Source: Massariosphaeria phaeospora
Taxonomy: Eukaryota > Ascomycota > Dothideomycetes > Pleosporales
Assembly: GCA_011032825.1 (NCBI GenBank)
Contig: JAADJZ010000024.1
Span: 248,001 to 312,000 of the forward strand
DNA: 64,000 nt
Reading direction: 5' to 3'
The notes beneath the pieces were generated by a model. The model had not been told where the DNA came from. It searched no databases and saw only the letters and a list, made by a program, of their open reading frames with translations. This document shows, piece by piece, positions 1 through 10,482 of the stretch; position 1 is the stretch's first letter, and the number at the start of each line of letters is the position of its first letter. A program made the position numbers and the translations under genes.

Positions 1-305
1 TTTCTTGGGAGAAAGGGTATTAGATGGGTTTGGTATGTGCGTGCATGTGTAGTAGTTTGTTAGTTGGGCTATGTTGGACCATGGCACAAGTTAGTATAGA
101 TCTCTCGAGGAACAAATGGGTCCATGGGAGTTTTCATCTCTCCTGCGCCTTTTTTAGCACATCGATAAAAAGGCGAGGTTGTGGAGTTTTGCCGTCAACG
201 CACTCCGGCGATTATCCTAACCCATACGATATGCTGTTTATCGCAATTCAACGTTCAAGCAGTTCAACTCGCTGCCTAACACAACTCTTTCCCGCCCTTC
301 CTCCC
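1..305. other. left edge, no gene seen
   Basis: This stretch lies downstream of the minus-strand F-box gene that ends at 306. Open frames here are short, low in complexity (proline/histidine runs) and show no recognisable domain. It most likely holds the 3' untranslated region of the F-box gene and spacer. Confidence 0.5.
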
Positions 306-1673
306 TCAATCCACAACCCTCAACCGCGGCCTCATCCTCCTCCCCCTCTCCGTATCCTCCCACTCCTCATACACCATCCCCACCGGCACCCCCGCACCCA
401 ACCCCTCATAATGCCACCTGCGGTTCCGCCAATTCTCCTCGTCCACCTCCCACAGCAGCATTTCCAGCGCGCCCAGCTCGGCGCCCTCGCCCGCCACGTG
501 CCAGCCCGTGCTGCGCGCAATCTGCAGCCACCGCAGCCGGCCCAGGAACCGCTCGTCGATCAACGAGTACAGGTCTACGGCGGTGAAGGGGTACGCGGCT
601 AGGTCGGCGTGGCCGGACGAGACGAGCGTGAGGGAGGTGAGGGGTTTGGCTTCGCGCCAGCGGGTGGGGTTGAAGTTGTCGGGGGGTTCGGCGAAGTTCT
701 CGTCTGGGGGGAGGGGCGTGTTAGATGGAGGTTATGTGTAGGTAGAAAGGGAGATGAGTGTACGCACCGATGTAGTCCAGCGCAATCGTCAGCCGCTCCA
801 GCCGCGGCAGCCACTCAAGTATTTCATTGAACCTTCCCTGCTTCACGGCCGGCAGATCCGTCAACTTGACCTCCGTCAGCGCCTGTCCCAAACCCTGCAG
901 CAGCGGCCTTACGCCATGGTGGCTCAGCCCAGGACAATGCGACACGGCCAGCGACGTCAGGCCCGGCGGGAAGTTATCCGGCTGGCGCAGCATGTCGCCG
1001 AGGAACTTGCCATGAATCGACCCCGCGAGCGACAAATGGCGCAACCGCGGCGGCCAGCGGATCGTCACAGCCAGACGCGCAGCATCATACCTGGAGCTAC
1101 ACCTTGGCAAGTACAGCTCCGTCAGCGCGCCCAGCTGGCGCAGCGTCTGCGTCAGGCTCTGGTAGCTGACGCACTCGCTCACAAGCCCGAGATCCAGGCT
1201 GCGCAGCCGGCTGCACTTGCTCAGGCTGGCCCAGCAGTTGACGGCGAAGCTGGCCTGCGGCGCGATGAAGACCTCGAGGCTGCTCTTCATGCGGCCGAGC
1301 AGGCGCGCCGTCGTCGACTTGTTGCCCTGGTGCACGATGTGCGAGAGGTCGAGCACTTTGACGAGCCCGGCGAGTTGCGATTTCTTGATGTGCGCGTTGA
1401 CGGAGGGGCAGACGGTGCGGACGAAGAGGGCGTAGGCGCCGCCGGATAGGTAGGGCGAGGCGTAGAGAAGGGGGATGGAGACGTCGTACCATTGTCTGAG
1501 GGGAGGTTAGAAGAGGGGCTGTATTGGTGGATGAGGGTAGGGGGGTACCTGTTTACTAGACAGCAGTTTACGAGCGTCTTCTGCGTGTCGCATTCGTCTT
1601 TCAGGTAGTCTAGGATCTCGAGGAGGAGCTCGTCGGGGAGGTAACTTGTATGCAAAGGGATGCAATCCGCCAT
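306..1673 (-). CDS. F-box / leucine-rich-repeat protein
   Basis: Three exons (1673-1549, 1495-768, 703-306) give a protein of 416 residues. Both introns (53 and 64 bases) have GT..AG ends and keep the frame. The N-terminus has the F-box pattern LPDELLLEILDYL near residues 10-22, followed by a Trp-Tyr-Asp-Val motif across the first junction. The central part carries irregular leucine-rich repeats (LRSLDLGLV, LTELYLPRC, LRHLSLAG, LTSLAVSHC). F-box/LRR proteins are substrate receptors of SCF ubiquitin ligases: the F-box binds Skp1 and the LRR selects the target. The target cannot be told from sequence. A start at 1712 is also open in frame, but the F-box fits better with the start at 1673. Confidence 0.8.
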
Positions 1674-2297
1674 GATAAGTACTGTGGGTTGTGGCGTGTA
1701 TTCCCGAGCCAAGTAGGGAAAGTAGAGTACCGTAGGAAGTGAAGAGGCTGTGTAGGTGATGGTCGTGGTGGTGGCGGCAAGATGTGGGGTGACGCAGCTC
1801 CAACGATTGATGAGGCGAATCTAATCTGATCGATCGTTATATCCGCTTAATGCCGTTCAACTTCATCCCATCTCTCGCGTTTCACGAGGTGACAAAATTG
1901 AACCATGTTCTGCTTTTGGAACAAAGCCAAGTGCTATTTGAATCTCTATCGATGACTGCTCCTGTGTACGGCACAGAGAGCTGGGTTCGCCATCCCAGTA
2001 GGCATCGTTTCAGTCTCTACTCGTCCCTATCAAAAGCTCGATTGCCCGTGGTAGGAAGCCGCCAGGGGCATTTGCCTTTCGAAATCCGTTCCGTCATTAT
2101 CTCATATCCTCACCTATCTGGCATAGTCCAATTGGATACGCACCTAGGCAAGCCTACCCTCTTGATACAATGTGACTTGCAAAGATTCAGGTAGACTGTC
2201 CACCTGTCGCCACAAACTCCTAGTCTGTCAAAAGAACCCCGTAAAATATGTTTTCGCCGGCAACGAATTGTGCCAGCGAGGGATGAGTCTCCCCGAA
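1674..2297. other. intergenic spacer
   Basis: Between the start of the F-box gene and the stop of the peptide transporter, both read on the minus strand. It should hold the F-box promoter and the transporter 3' UTR. No gene, repeat or RNA is recognisable. The 114-codon open frame at 1850-2194 has no domain. Confidence 0.5.
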
Positions 2298-4682
2298 TCA
2301 CTTCCACGAGCTCTTATCCACACTCCTACCTGAACGCAGCTCCACGTCCGCAGCATGCGCTGGCGTCACGAGATGGCCCGTCGGCAGCAAATTGAGGTGA
2401 TCCTCGCGCTTATCCAGCCCACGATACATGAGCCAGAAGACGCACATGGCCGCGAAGGCGATGAAGCCAGGAATGGCGTAGTTCCAGACCAGCTGATTGG
2501 CATTAGTATCCCAACTCTCGCTGTGTTCGATGATCGTCTGCACTTACAAAAGGATTATCCGCCAGTCCGAGCAGCGCAAAGCCCAATGCCGCAGAGAAGG
2601 CATTTGTCATTAGAGAGAAGGCTTGGACGAGGCTGCGCATGTTCTTGGGCGCTTTGGTGTACGCGTACTCCAGCGAAGTGATCGAGGCAAAGATCTCGGA
2701 GATGGCGACTAGTACGTATATACCAGTTTGTGCCCACACATTAATTGGCGCTTTGCACTTTGCACTGGCTTGCTTTCCGCAGGGTGACATCTTGTAGATG
2801 TAGTGCTGAAGGACCGCAGCCCAGATCATAGCCATGACCGAGAAGAAGAAGCCCACGGTAATTTTCTTGACTGGTGTATATTAGCATCATGTTCTAAGCC
2901 AAGTCCGAGGGGCTTGGTGTCGAAGCTCGGGTGATACGTACTGGGCGTGAACCGGATGCCAAACCTCCGAAGCAGAGGGTAGAATCCAAGGTCCATGACT
3001 GGCACGTAAGTTAGCTTCGCAACATCAACCAGATTCGCTGACTTACGTGGAACAAAGACTATGATCGCGATCGGATTGAGGTTCGACATAACGTCGTTCG
3101 GCACGCCGTGGAGCATCATCGTTTTGGCCTGCGCGCCCAAGTTATTGTTCATTTGATTGTAAGTGAGCCAGTATAGCCTATTATCCCGTTAGTAACAACT
3201 CAGTATCGAGAAGCCCGCTACGTTGCGGAGAGCAAGTCCACGTACGGGTAGAACAAGAAGACGCTGCAGGCAGCCCAACCACGAGCCACTTCATCAACCC
3301 AGGCGTCATCGAAAGTCATCCAAGCAGGTTTGGATGCTCCCAAGTACGACGGATTTATTCATGTCAGCCTTTCTCATGAAGAAGGTATCAAACAGTCGAC
3401 TCACTTTGACATTCTGCCAGAATGTACCATTATTCCATCTCCTGACCGTTGCAATGGGATTCGGACTAAACCCTTTCTTCATGCCTAGGAACAACAACTT
3501 GAAGGCCGGGCCCAGAACGCTGCCCTCTGGAGGGCGCTGCGTGTAGTACTTCTTGCAGAAGAAGAGTACCGGCAAAGTCGTCAGGAACATCAGCGTCGGG
3601 ATGAGGAAGGACAGGTAAAATCCAACATATCGCTCTGCGTAGGACATGCCGAGCGAGCCGACCAACGATCCGACGTTGATGAAGAGATAGAACCAGTTGA
3701 AGATCCGTGACACAGTAATGTTCGGGTCCACGATCACACGCTCGCCCTTCTTAGTGACCTGGACCTGCATGACCGACTGGCCAATCTGCTCAGCAATCAG
3801 CGGAGAGATATTGGGCTTGAAACCTCCGGTGCCGACAGCCATAATGACCAAGCCGATGATGAATAGACCCAGAGCCTGGGGCGGCTTCTCGAGCATTCCC
3901 GGGGCAGCCGAAGCAGTAAGAAGGACGTGGCCAATCTCAGCAATGATGATAGCGTACACGATGGTCTTGAACCGTCCGAGATAGGTGTCGGCAACCCAAG
4001 CTCCCAGAAGGGGGAAGAAATACACCATCATGGAGTTGGTCAGCGTAATGGCCTGGGCTACTCGCTGTCCCAGATTCAGCGCTCCAGGCTGAGCCTCGGG
4101 ATCGTTGGGGTTTGGCGCCGCTCCAGTCCTAGTGCCCGGATTCGGGTCCTGGATGAAGTTGTTGAAGACGGCAGTGGTCCCGTAGAAGGACATGCGCTCC
4201 ACGAGTTCAACAAAGGCGATGGTGTAGACTAAACGGATGACGGAAAGTCAGCCTCGCGTTGAAAGAGCAGCAAATAGCGAGAGAAGTGCGTCGAAGTGTA
4301 GAGGATAATTTGCGTTGTAACAGAGCAAGCTCCACCCAATGCGCTGACATCGAGCGCGCAATATGCACAACAAACATACCCTTCCATGGAATCGGAGCCG
4401 GCACACGCCTCAAAGTAGCCAGCTCCACATCAGTCGGCACAACCACGCCCTCGACCTCGCGATAGACCGGCGGCGCTGCCTCCGGCCCCGCTCCCACAAC
4501 CGCATGCTCAGAAGCCGGCAGCTTGCGGTGCGGGTCGCCCGAGCGGTCCACAAGCGCCAGATCGACCTTGGCCTCGATCGCCTGTAAGAAGCACATTAGC
4601 ATCGAGTGATCTCCCTCGACAGTGTGGACGGCAGCAGCGATCGAGGGCTCTGCACACTTACGTCGCCGACATCGCCAGCCAT
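2298..4682 (-). CDS. PTR2: POT-family proton/peptide transporter
   Basis: Eight exons (4682-4662, 4581-4380, 4228-about 3401, 3336-3246, 3177-3047, 2998-2942, 2870-2548, 2492-2298) give about 615 residues, the usual fungal PTR2 size. Diagnostic motifs are the proton-coupling ExxER motif (ELVERMSFYG), the PTR2 signature FYLFINVGSL, GTGGFKPNI and the late YWLTYNQMNNN segment. The family has 12 membrane helices and imports di/tripeptides across the plasma membrane with protons. All introns but one are clean. The intron after NVK (about 3404-3337) keeps the frame only with the weak donor GTCGAC four bases past a perfect GTGAGT, so either splicing is unusual or there is a small frame defect. The short first exon is supported by GTAAGT and by the restored frame. 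Confidence 0.9.
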
Positions 4683-6326
4683 TTCGAATCACGGTGCTTG
4701 GTTTGGCTTGACGTCGATGCTTTCGCGGGGTCTGGGGGACTGTCGATGAGCGTGTCGTGTGTTGCTGTGCTGGTGTTGCTTGTTGTCGTTCGCGAGCGAA
4801 AGGGTACAACGTTGGGGAGAGGAGGAGCTCGAGAGAAAACAGCAATCGTGGGTAGATGGTGTGAGTGGCGTGCTCGCCCAGTGCTCGCAATCGTTTCGCC
4901 TTCACCGTCAGTCACTATCGCTCAGAGCCGTTTGTGGCCGATAAGCCCTCAGCGTATCAGCGCTATCCGCCACCGCGACGAGCAGAGCAATGTGCAAGAG
5001 GAAGGAAGGAGCGCGCAATCGACGATGACATACATATACAGCACAACCTCCGATAACCGCAACGCAGAGCCGATAGAAACCTACCTACTCTAAAGTATAA
5101 GTATAGGCGGAGAGAAAGTGTGTGCAATCCATCGTCCATCTGGCTGGTATATATATCGCTTTTGACCGTCTATGGAGGGAGCCAACTGCAGCGCCGTTAC
5201 GCAATGCTAGCAGCTAAATGTTGGCCCCCCGGCTACCTATGGTAGCATCGTGACATGTGAGTGGGGTTTAGCAGGTAGCCAACAGCCGCGGATGCCATGA
5301 ACTCGGAATCTACCCGCCGAGGATGGAGATTCCACGTCCACCTGATAATGTCCCTGGCGGCAAGAGCCTCGTGGCCTCGTGGACAACCCACCTGATGGGC
5401 CGGGCCATGCAGGTACACGGAGCGAATACTAAAAGAACTCCCACCAGCTACAGTAGATGTGTACACACACATATGCAGTAAGTAAAGAGAGCCTCGCTCT
5501 TATACGCCAGACAAAAGCCTCCGAGCAACAACAGCAAGACACAATGGTTGTGGCGATATCCATCAGCAAACGGCCAACTACCCACCCGCAACGAATAACA
5601 ACGTGATACCTAACTTGCTTCTCTCTCACCCAACCAAATCCGTGGGGTATTCGGCGAAGCCACCACATACGGAATATAGTCCAACCTACCCCTCCACCTT
5701 GCAACAGAGTACAAACAATGCACGTGGTCCATCTAATGGCACGATCCTCCAGCCGTGTGGTACGATAGCAAGACTCTGTATTACTAGGAACCTAGGAAAC
5801 TGTGCGCCTTTGAATACCTGATGATATTGTAACGAGAACAAAATAATGGCCTACCGCAGAGCGGCAAAACATTGGTACCGTTGACAGATATCTTTTCAGC
5901 ATGCTTGCTTTTTCTCAACCTCCCATCACAGCATGTTTGTCCGTTGCTTCGACCTAACATCCATCCCCAATCATAACCGGAAAGAGCACTGCCTACGCCA
6001 TAGCGCCGTGTGCCGTGTGAAATCATAACCGGTTGCCTGCAAGTGTACAATAAAAGCTCTGTAAACAAGGAAACATAGGGTATTTGTGGAGTTGGTGGAT
6101 TATCACCTTTTTCATGTCGCTGATGAATGGAGCGAACATTTGACAGGATCATATCTGGCCATCGTCATACTTGAAGCGGTTCATGGAAAGGACATGTTTT
6201 CTGATGTACGTCGATTGGCCATCCGAAAGACAAAGAAGATGAACGCCTTTTTTCTCTCGTAGACTGGAGTTACCACAATGCGATTAGCTTGGTAGAAAAA
6301 AGAGTCTGGTAAACTTTACCAGTGAC
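4683..6326. other. long intergenic region
   Basis: Lies upstream of the peptide transporter and downstream of the 802-residue gene, both on the minus strand, so it should contain the transporter promoter and the 3' UTR of the neighbour. A TATA-like tatatatcg sits near 5150-5158. No domain, inverted repeat or tRNA fold was recognised. Open frames on both strands are short and unlike known proteins. Confidence 0.5.
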
Positions 6327-8735
6327 TTAGAACCTATTGGAGCTCTGTCCGCCAATAGGGCCGTTTATAATTGGGCCATGAGTGTGGCTCGGCTGACTGG
6401 GACGAGCAATGACAGGGCCAGTGCTCGTACGCGTGGGTCGGGCATTAGCAATGGCTTCTGCATCAGCACTTTGCTGCAGGATGGAAGATTTGCTCTGAGT
6501 ATCGTTGAAGAAACTGTTGTTGCCGTCCCGTCTCATGTCGCGTAGAGGAAGTCGGGCGGGCTTCCAGGCACGGGTGGAATAGTCTACGGCGCCAATGCCG
6601 TGGGCGCGCGATCCTTCAACATACTCGTATAGGTTTTCGTACAGTCGAACATAGGCGGGGGTGTTTCTGTAGTCGTTAAGATACTGGCCTCCAGCGCGCG
6701 CATCCCCAATAGCCCCAACGCCATGCACACTGCGAGGTTTGGCATTGCCCATGGATGTTGACATGAGGTTTCTAGCGTAATCTTGCTGCCGTGCGGGACG
6801 CTGGCCGTCGCGAAACCAGTTGACGAGCTTCTCCCGTTCGCTCATTTGGACTGCGAGCGAGGCAAGGGGATTCTGAGCGGTCGGGATAGAGTCGACGAAG
6901 AAAGGACCCTCGAGATTCTGAGGTGTAGGTTCTTGTTGACTGAGACCATTTGCTATCTCACGAGCAGCTGTTTGGCCTACAGCATCGGGATCACTGAAAC
7001 GGAGTGTCGCGGCGGGTGGAGCATCCACGGTCGTTTTCTCAGGTTCAGAATGCCCGGACATCTGCGTGACGATAGACGCGCGCTTGTATGGTACTGCAGA
7101 TGCGTTTAAGGTGGAGGATACAGGGTACGGATTCGCGATTGATTTACCTGGAGGTAAGCGGGCAAGGGGCGTGGCGATACGTCGATTGCTCGGTAGAGTT
7201 GCATGACGCGGCTGGTCAAGTTCAGTCAGTCGATCTTTCAACTCAGCACGTATAGATTCAGGATCTACACAAACTTGTGGCTGAGTAGAAGCCTCCTGCT
7301 TCGCCGCCTTCGTCTCTGGGCTCGATGCCTCGTCTTTTCGACCAACCTCGGACACCTGTTCTGGGGACGATGGACCGCCTCGCATCATTCCCAGTCGGTG
7401 CCGTTCTTGCTTGACAAAGGTTGGATTGAGAGGAGGAGTACTAGAGGGCTGATCTGGAAATATTGCAGATGAGGATTCGGTGGGTGCGTCAACTTTGGTC
7501 GGGAACTCGTAACCGAAGTCCATCGAACCCATGGCACCACCAATACCGCCTCCAAAATTCAACGCAATTGGAATTGCTGGTTGCGGAACCTTGGTAGGCG
7601 TCACGAAGGGGTCCTCTAAATAGTCTCCGGTAACATTGCGTGAGGCAGGCGTGACTGCTTGAGGTTCCCTTCGCAGCGACCCGTGAGTTCCAAAGCCGCC
7701 TGAGAGCCCATTCTTGTTCCCAGCCACCGACACTGACGAGCTCGACAGCGACGTCGCTCGCTCAAGGTCAGCAAGTTTGCCACGGCGCGATGAGTTGCGG
7801 CCAGCGCCGCTCGGTGGAGCCGACTTGTCTTCTTCAGGTCGGCCATGGTCTTTAATCAATTGTTCTCGAGTCTCGGCTGCGAGCTTGAAATACTCAATGG
7901 TGTCGTCCGAGTCGTCGGAGCCATTTAACTTGTCCGTCGCTATTGAGCCTTCTATCTTGCTGTGCGCATGAGAGAATTTGCCGATGACAACCCATTGGAA
8001 AGCCTGAGATGACCACTGATGAGCCGTAACGTCGCGATTCGGATGGCCGATGAACACTACTTGCCCATCAAACTCGCCGATCTCTTCGTGCAGAATGATC
8101 AAATCCGGCAATCGCTTTCCAAAAACGCGAGTGTAGTCTGCCATGACACCATAACGCGTATCCGTCGGGCTGATACCCTCGGCGGGCTCTGCCATGTCTG
8201 CAGGTAACTGCTCTCCGACAATAGAGCTGTCCTTATCGAGGCGCCGAGGATGAGAGAGCGGAGATACGCTGGCGCTCGTGTCTGTTTGCAGCTGTGGAAG
8301 GTCGGACGGGGAGGCGCGGGTATAGGTCGAGGCGGGACGGGAAGAGTCGATCTGGAGCATGCCTCTAGGGTCCATGGTGAGGGAGGAGAAGTCACTGACA
8401 TCGAAGTCGTCGCTGTTTTCGCCCTTGTAATTGGTGTCCGCCTCGTATTGATTCGGTTGCAGGGCTTGGCCAGCTTTGGCATGTTTCTTCGGGAATCGAA
8501 TCATATTCAAAATCGACACCGGACCACGACGTTCCGCTCCCGCTGATTCTGTCTCATTGTAGCGGCGTGCCATGTCTGCGAAGGACTTCCTCCGAGTCGG
8601 ATCGTCGATGTCGTTACTTGGTCTCGGCCGCTGTAGCACAGGGGGGGCGAATTGAAGTGAGGGTGAGCGAAATGTAGGCAGGTCGTTGTCCACTGATTGG
8701 AAATCGTCTGTAGAGTCGAGGTTGTCGCGAGGCAC
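6327..8735 (-). CDS. conserved disordered protein, unknown function
   Basis: One uninterrupted frame of 802 residues, rich in Ser, Pro, Gln and charged residues, so mostly disordered. Two parts look folded. Residues about 195-275 (MADYTRVFGKRLPD, VVFIGHPNRDVTAHQW, WVVIGKFSHAHSKI) are compact. A C-terminal segment near residues 620-720 (EREKLVNWFRDGQRPARQQ, YVRLYENLYEYVEG) is rich in aromatic and basic residues and looks like the conserved core. I do not recognise a named domain. The composition is that of fungal scaffold or regulatory proteins, but no function can be assigned. Length and codon use make it a real gene. It could have a short upstream intron near 8736. Confidence 0.75.
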   Translation of the reverse strand: MPRDNLDSTDDFQSVDNDLPTFRSPSLQFAPPVLQRPRPSNDIDDPTRRKSFADMARRYNETESAGAERRGPVSILNMIRFPKKHAKAGQALQPNQYEADTNYKGENSDDFDVSDFSSLTMDPRGMLQIDSSRPASTYTRASPSDLPQLQTDTSASVSPLSHPRRLDKDSSIVGEQLPADMAEPAEGISPTDTRYGVMADYTRVFGKRLPDLIILHEEIGEFDGQVVFIGHPNRDVTAHQWSSQAFQWVVIGKFSHAHSKIEGSIATDKLNGSDDSDDTIEYFKLAAETREQLIKDHGRPEEDKSAPPSGAGRNSSRRGKLADLERATSLSSSSVSVAGNKNGLSGGFGTHGSLRREPQAVTPASRNVTGDYLEDPFVTPTKVPQPAIPIALNFGGGIGGAMGSMDFGYEFPTKVDAPTESSSAIFPDQPSSTPPLNPTFVKQERHRLGMMRGGPSSPEQVSEVGRKDEASSPETKAAKQEASTQPQVCVDPESIRAELKDRLTELDQPRHATLPSNRRIATPLARLPPGKSIANPYPVSSTLNASAVPYKRASIVTQMSGHSEPEKTTVDAPPAATLRFSDPDAVGQTAAREIANGLSQQEPTPQNLEGPFFVDSIPTAQNPLASLAVQMSEREKLVNWFRDGQRPARQQDYARNLMSTSMGNAKPRSVHGVGAIGDARAGGQYLNDYRNTPAYVRLYENLYEYVEGSRAHGIGAVDYSTRAWKPARLPLRDMRRDGNNSFFNDTQSKSSILQQSADAEAIANARPTRTSTGPVIARPSQPSHTHGPIINGPIGGQSSNRF

Positions 8736-10482
8736 GATCTGAATATGCGAGTGCGAAGTGAGGTTAGACTGTTGCGTCGGGGTACCGAGGGGAAGCCGGC
8801 CACTAGCAGTGTGCGCGGCGGGCGGACGGCGGCCTAAAAGTCAGCTACAGTTCCAGTCTTATCCAAATGAAGTGAGAGTTATGGCGGCAGGGTGCCTGGC
8901 CCGGCGAGGGCGAAGGTGAGGGCGAGGTAAGAGGGAGTGGAGAGGCAAAGAGCTACTTACTCCGCCGGCCGCGGGTCCTCGCCCTCGCCGCCAGCTTGAG
9001 AGAGACCCGGGTCAGAAGGCGAAGAAGACGGAGCGGGCAGGTGCAGAGGGGATGCAGTCGTGAACGAGCAGCGACGTGATGCGATGGTGTTGCACGACGA
9101 AAGAAAAAGGCGGGTTGCTTACAGCGACAAACGGGCTATTGCATTTGGAGCCTAGCCTTGCTCTTGGGACCTTTTGGACGTTAGTGTTGCTCCGAAGACG
9201 CAGTGAAGCAGACGGTGGAAGGCGCGAGCAGCATCGGTGGAAGAGGAAGGCGCGGTGGAGCGGTGTGAGTTTTGGGAAGTCGCGACTGCTGTTTTGCTGG
9301 AGACCCTGCGAGTACCCGTCACCCCGAGATTTACGCCCCACCACTCTACTCTGGCCGGATGGAACATGAGCAAACGGAGCGTCTAGTCTGGGCAGTAAAC
9401 AGAGTGGCCCACCAGAACCAACGCGCAGCTTCGCGTGTCTGGTGCAGTCTGGCCGCTGTTCAGACAGCTTCTCTTCCTCCTACGCGCCCTACTCGCTAAA
9501 CATTGCACTTCATACAAAAGACAAAGCAAACGAAAGAAGTGGCAAGACACGGGGAGAAGTTCTAGTTCCACCCTGACATTGTCTCATCCCAAAATCCGGT
9601 TCCGCGCACTTGATGCGTGCCTTCGCCATCCGCCTATGCCAGCCATCAGCGCGGTCATGTATAGAAAGGATGGAGATACGTGTGTAAGATCTAGAGACTT
9701 TGGATCGCCCTTCATGGGCTGCCTCACGGGCCCTACGATTCGTGGTGAAATGATACCGCCATTGTTCTTACGCGACAGCTACATCTACGAAGAGGCAACA
9801 CGCCTCTGTACCATCGGGATGCATCACAAGAAGGGTCTACAAAGCAAGAAGTATATGTTATGATGCTGTCTCATGTCTTGATAGGTGCGGGTCGGGTTAG
9901 AGACGAGGTTAAGCTGAGTGTGAGGTTGACGTTGAGGTCAACATTCGCTTAGCCCGTTCTGTGGATCTAGATCCTCCCGAGGTCGGTGAACGGATGTATA
10001 CATCCGTACGATAATTATTAGTTACAAATTATTACCTCCTAGAAACATCAACTACATAGATTGAGAATTTCTACTATTGATATGGTGTAAATACACAATG
10101 TTTCTTCGAACTCTGTGATGATTATGTTTTCGTTGAGCTCATAAGTAATGATGATAAGCATTTCGCAACCAAACAAGAAAAATAGAAATCGGAAACCGAA
10201 CGAGAGAAGACGAGGAGTAAAGATATAATCAGTTTTGTTCAGCGTGCGCAGACCGAAAAGCACTGATAGCTTGTTGCTAAGATAAGCAGTGCAACTAGAA
10301 CAGGAATCCCCCCAAAGAGTGTTCCGACGGCTAGTGACTGTGATGATGACAATTTTCAAGGTGCAAAGGCCATTGACCTGTCTGGCGAATTTGAATATCG
10401 ATGATAAGAGCTCACTGGCTTCTTGTGCGCTGATCTCGTTCGAGGACTCTCCTCGGTGATGCGTCATTTTATCCCATCTCAA
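8736..10482. other. intergenic region
   Basis: Holds the promoter and 5' leader of the 802-residue gene (GC-rich, with repeated CGCCCTCGCC-like runs near 8900-9000) and the 3' flank of the His-Me finger gene, which is strongly AT-rich at about 9990-10200. The open frame at 9435-9863 (+) was considered and not accepted. No RNA gene or repeat was recognised. Confidence 0.5.

Noticed and set aside
754..1449. 231-codon plus-strand open frame
   Set aside because: It is antisense to the F-box/LRR exon, Arg/Gln/Ala-rich, without domain; an artefact of GC-rich codons.
9435..9863. 142-codon plus-strand frame with a hydrophobic start
   Set aside because: No domain, irregular composition, no splice or promoter support; lies in a leader/spacer region.
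10048..10482. 144-codon minus-strand frame directly after the His-Me gene
   Set aside because: AT-rich, Ile/Phe-heavy text typical of a 3' UTR read as protein; no conservation visible.
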